Shown: positions 60,731 to 64,000 of the stretch, in pieces
How positions within the stretch are numbered: position 1 is the first letter of the stretch
Layout: each line of letters opens with the position of its first letter
DNA from: Bacteroidetes bacterium UBA6221
GTDB taxonomy: Bacteria; Bacteroidota; Bacteroidia; Chitinophagales; Chitinophagaceae
DNA: 64,000 nt
Reading direction: 5' to 3'
Assembly: GCA_002421685.1 (NCBI GenBank)
Contig: DISB01000018.1
Coordinates: forward strand, 62,001 to 126,000
Translations under genes and position numbers: made by a program
The notes under the pieces: model-generated
What the model was told of the DNA's origin: nothing
The model's database searches: none
Seen by the model: the letters and a program-made list of their open reading frames with translations, nothing else

Positions 60731-63700
60731 ATGAAAGACCAATTCAAAGAGTTTAAGCCATCCAGTTGGGCTATCAACAACAGGACGGCTATATATATAC
60801 TCACAATCATAATTACACTGGCGGGGTTGATGACCTACAACAACCTGCCCAAGGAGCAGTTCCCTGAAATTAAGCTGCCGCAAATCATCGTGCAGACTTT
60901 TTATCCCGGTACTTCTCCGGAAAATATTGAGAACATCGTAACCAAGCCTATTGAAAAACAAGTAAAAGGCCTGAGCGGTGTAAAAAAAGTAACCAGTAAT
61001 TCGTTCCAGGACTTTTCTATCGTTATAGTTGAGTTTAATACAGACGTGCAGGTAGAGAAGGCTAAACGCGATGTGAAGGATGCGGTGGACAAAGCACGTA
61101 CCGACCTGCCGCAAAACCTGCCAAACGAACCGGAAGTAAAAGATATAGACCTTTCAGAGTTGCCGATATTATACGTCAACATATCAGGCAACTACGACCT
61201 GAAAACGCTGAAGGAGTATGCAGACGAGATACAGGACAAGGTAGAAGAACTGAAAGAAGTGAAGGAAGCGCAGATGGTAGGTGCGCTGGAACGTGAGATA
61301 CAAATCAACGTGGACATGTACAAAATGGCCGCGGCGGGCTTCACCTTTGGTGATATAGAGAGCGCTGTAGCTTATGAAAATATATCGTCCACACCGGGGT
61401 TAGTGTCCATGAACAATCAGAAGCGTATCCTTACTATTCGCAATGAGTTCAAATCGGCACAGGAAATAGGTAACCTGATAGTAAAAAATCAGTACGGCAA
61501 AGCGTTGTACCTGCGTGATATTGCCGAAGTGAAAGATGATTTTGAAGAGCAGGAGAGCTATGCACGATTAGATGGCAAAAACGTTATTACACTCAACATC
61601 ATCAAAACCAAAGGTGAAAACCTGATAGCTGCTTCAGATAAAGTATCGCAGACGATACAGGAAATGAAAGGAAATGAAATTCCTGCCGACCTGAACATCG
61701 TAGTTACCGGCGACCAGTCTGAGCAGACACGTAATACCCTGCATGAGCTGATCAATACCATCATCATCGGCTTTATACTGGTGACGATTATCCTGATGTT
61801 CTTCATGGGTGTGACCAACGCCTTGTTTGTGGCTATGGCTATGCCATTGTCATGCGCTATCGCCTTCCTCGTGATGCCGGGTTTTGACATTACGCTCAAC
61901 ATGATTGTACTGTTCTCCTTCCTGCTGGCTGTAGGTATAGTGGTGGATGACGCAATTGTGGTGATAGAAAATACGCACCGTATATTCGACAATGGTAAGG
62001 TGCCTATTGAGACGGCTGCCAAGTCGGCGACAGGGGAGATATTTATGCCTGTACTGACAGGTACCATCACTACACTCATGCCTTTTATACCGCTTGCGTT
62101 CTGGAAAGGTGTAATCGGTGAGTTCATGTTCTTCCTGCCCGTGACTTTGATTATTACGCTGCTGGCATCGTTGTTCGTAGCGTATATTATCAACCCGGTA
62201 TTTGCGGTTAGCTTCATGAAACCTGACGAGCACGAATACAAGAAACGCCGCTTCAGCAAAGGTGACAGGGTGGTGGCGATAATATTCGGTGCATTGGCGC
62301 TGCTGTGCTACCTGGGCCAGGCATGGGGCATGGCCAACTTCCTCGTATTCCTGTACCTGTTTATACTGCTGGAGAAATTTGTGTTCTCAAAATGGATATT
62401 CAGTTTCCAGAATAACGTATGGCCAAGGTTCAAAGAATGGTACACTAAAAAATTAGTGTGGACTTTGAACAACCCGTGGAAGACAATAGCAGGTACGTTT
62501 GTACTAATCATTATTACCGGTGTTCTGATGTTTGTACGCCCGCCCAAGGTAGTGTTCTTCCCGCAGGCAGACCCCAACTTTGTGTACGTGTACCTGACTA
62601 TGCCCGTGGGTACCGACCAGGCATACACCAACCAGGTACTGGAGAAACTGGAAAAGCGTGTAACCAACGTATTGGACATTGATTATGAAGCAGGCAAGAA
62701 AAACCCGATAGTAAAATCAGTAATTGCCAACGTAACTATAGGGGTGGTGGACCCCAGTAGTGGCGAAGTGGGCAACTTCCCTAACAAGGGCCGCGTCGAG
62801 GTGGCTTTTGTGGAATATGCAAAACGTAAAGGTGTTTCCACTAAAGAATACCTGACAAAAATAAGGGAAGCCGTAAAAGGCGTACCGGGGGCGGTTGTAA
62901 CGGTTGACCAGGAGTCGGGCGGCCCGCCATTGCCTAAGCCAATCGTGGTGGATATTACAGGTGACGATCTCGACTCACTGATAGCAGTATCAGAAAGGCT
63001 GAACAAATACCTGGCTGACAAACGTATACCCGGCGTGGAGGAACTGCGCAGCGACTTCCAGGCTGACAAACCTGAAATAGTGTTTGACCTGAACCGCGAG
63101 CGCATGAACAACGAAAGCATCTCTACAGGACAGATAGTAGGCGCATTGCGTACCGCTGTGTTTGGTAAGGAAATATCACGTTTCCGTGATGCGAACGATG
63201 ATTATCCCATAACACTGCGTGTGAAGAAAGACCAACGTGAGAATATAGACGCCGTAAGGAATATGCCCGTGCTCTTCCGCGATATGGGTATGGGCGGTAT
63301 TCTGCGCGAAGTGCCTATCAGCGCATTTGCCAATGTAGAGTACAGCGAAACATACGGTGGCATTAAACGTAAAGACCTGAAACGTATCATATCCCTGCAG
63401 TCGAATGTTTTGACCGGGTATAATGAGAACGAAGTGGTGATGGCTGTGGGCCGTGAGGTAGCCAACTTCCCTGTTCCTTCAGGCATTACTATCACCATGG
63501 GTGGTCAGCAGGAAGAGCAGGCGGAAACCGGTGCGTTCCTGGGTAATGCGATGCTGATATCTATGGGATTGATATTCCTGCTGCTCATTATGCAGTTCAA
63601 TTCTCTCAGTCGCACGGTAGTAATCATGTCCGAGATATTCTTCAGTATCATAGGTGTGTTCCTGGGTGTGAGCATATTCGGCACTGAGTTCTCTATAGTG

Positions 63701-64000
63701 ATGAGTGGTATCGGTATAGTAGCGCTGGCGGGTATCGTGGTGCGGAATGGTATCCTGCTCGTTGAGTTTATGGACCTGATGCTGGCAGAAGGTATGAAGC
63801 CATATGATGCCATAGTAGAAGCAGGCCGTACGCGTATGACGCCTGTGGTGCTTACAGCTACTGCAGCCATACTTGGCATGGTGCCGCTGGGCGTGGGTTT
63901 GAACATTGACTTCGAAGGTCTGTTCACGCACCTCAACCCGCACATATTCTTCGGTGGCGACAACGTAGCCTTCTGGGGGCCGCTGGCATGGACGATGATA
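60731..64000 (+). CDS. RND efflux pump permease (partial)
   Basis: From the ATG at 60731 the frame is open to the end of the window (about 1090 residues), so the C-terminus is missing. The N-terminal helix (NNRTAIYILTIIITLAGLMT), PKEQFPEIKLPQIIVQTFYP, GTSPENIENIVTKPIE and AVGIVVDDAIVVIENTHRIF (the helix 4 proton-relay Asp pair) mark a hydrophobe/amphiphile RND pump of the AcrB type; MVPLGVGL-like sequence near the edge lies in the second repeat. A long insertion around residues 500-560 separates the halves. It pumps unknown substrates with the adaptor and TolC from the same operon. Confidence 0.94.
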   Translation, partial: MKDQFKEFKPSSWAINNRTAIYILTIIITLAGLMTYNNLPKEQFPEIKLPQIIVQTFYPGTSPENIENIVTKPIEKQVKGLSGVKKVTSNSFQDFSIVIVEFNTDVQVEKAKRDVKDAVDKARTDLPQNLPNEPEVKDIDLSELPILYVNISGNYDLKTLKEYADEIQDKVEELKEVKEAQMVGALEREIQINVDMYKMAAAGFTFGDIESAVAYENISSTPGLVSMNNQKRILTIRNEFKSAQEIGNLIVKNQYGKALYLRDIAEVKDDFEEQESYARLDGKNVITLNIIKTKGENLIAASDKVSQTIQEMKGNEIPADLNIVVTGDQSEQTRNTLHELINTIIIGFILVTIILMFFMGVTNALFVAMAMPLSCAIAFLVMPGFDITLNMIVLFSFLLAVGIVVDDAIVVIENTHRIFDNGKVPIETAAKSATGEIFMPVLTGTITTLMPFIPLAFWKGVIGEFMFFLPVTLIITLLASLFVAYIINPVFAVSFMKPDEHEYKKRRFSKGDRVVAIIFGALALLCYLGQAWGMANFLVFLYLFILLEKFVFSKWIFSFQNNVWPRFKEWYTKKLVWTLNNPWKTIAGTFVLIIITGVLMFVRPPKVVFFPQADPNFVYVYLTMPVGTDQAYTNQVLEKLEKRVTNVLDIDYEAGKKNPIVKSVIANVTIGVVDPSSGEVGNFPNKGRVEVAFVEYAKRKGVSTKEYLTKIREAVKGVPGAVVTVDQESGGPPLPKPIVVDITGDDLDSLIAVSERLNKYLADKRIPGVEELRSDFQADKPEIVFDLNRERMNNESISTGQIVGALRTAVFGKEISRFRDANDDYPITLRVKKDQRENIDAVRNMPVLFRDMGMGGILREVPISAFANVEYSETYGGIKRKDLKRIISLQSNVLTGYNENEVVMAVGREVANFPVPSGITITMGGQQEEQAETGAFLGNAMLISMGLIFLLLIMQFNSLSRTVVIMSEIFFSIIGVFLGVSIFGTEFSIVMSGIGIVALAGIVVRNGILLVEFMDLMLAEGMKPYDAIVEAGRTRMTPVVLTATAAILGMVPLGVGLNIDFEGLFTHLNPHIFFGGDNVAFWGPLAWTMI

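Noticed and set aside
1..64000. CRISPR arrays, transposases, phage genes, rRNA genes
   Set aside because: I found no regularly spaced repeats, no transposase or phage-structural protein, and no rRNA; only one complete tRNA is present.

Overview
The window looks like a chromosome segment of a Bacteroidota bacterium, most likely of the Chitinophagaceae. Signs are the gliding/type IX secretion core genes gldKLMN, a T9SS-type C-terminal sorting domain, a TonB-dependent receptor, Bacteroidota-style lipoproteins, promoter boxes of the TAnnTTTG type with little Shine-Dalgarno signal, and a Bacteroidota GGGP synthase. The family assignment is an inference from protein style, not a database result.

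Layout. 1-1.86 kb: the start of a minus-strand pnuC and a secreted sugar-dehydrogenase-like lipoprotein. 1.86-10.45 kb: an AT-rich island inserted at an intact tRNA-Phe gene. A 50-nt copy of the tRNA 3' half (47/50 identical) lies at the far end, as expected for attL/attR. The island carries a complete class I lanthipeptide-type cluster: LanC cyclase, full-length LanB dehydratase, C39 peptidase/ABC exporter, a very short membrane-fusion-like protein, an XRE regulator, and a 102-aa precursor with a Gly-Gly leader and a 12-cysteine, strongly acidic core. A 20-bp near-palindrome recurs (17/20) before the biosynthetic operon and before the precursor gene, each time about 60 bp ahead of a candidate -7 box. 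No integrase and no LanFEG/LanI immunity gene is visible.

10.7-15.6 kb: gldK, gldL, gldM, gldN and an outer membrane protein, the type IX secretion/gliding motor. 15.6-20.3 kb: a second AT-rich accessory stretch with an SDR remnant, a 2OG-Fe(II) oxygenase, a haem-binding lipoprotein, a Crp/Fnr regulator, DUF1772 and DUF2141 proteins, and two families of dispersed repeats. 20.3-29.0 kb: a stress and DNA-repair neighbourhood with a FAD/Rieske oxidoreductase, LigD (split at an A10 tract), Ku, several small very hydrophilic proteins, a BON-domain protein and a stress-type SDR. 29.3-42.0 kb: a signalling block with response regulators, three histidine kinases, a sigma-54 activator, rpoN and a TonB receptor. 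42.1-43.5 kb: DUF4142, DUF2383 and YtxH-like envelope/stress proteins. 43.7-46.3 kb: paaABCD (phenylacetyl-CoA epoxidase) without paaE. 46.4-57.4 kb: mostly housekeeping genes: NfeD/SPFH, aat, a DUF1624 membrane protein, tex, a HEAT-like gene broken by a stop, an amine oxidase, an outer membrane protein, yidD-rnpA-rpmH, GGGP synthase and mscL. 57.5-64 kb: a tetR-tolC-adaptor-RND efflux operon cut by the window end.

The most interesting items are the tRNA-borne lanthipeptide island with its paired operator sites, the anionic 12-Cys precursor, the apparent ATT start codons of both rnpA and yidD, and the A10 frameshift in ligD.
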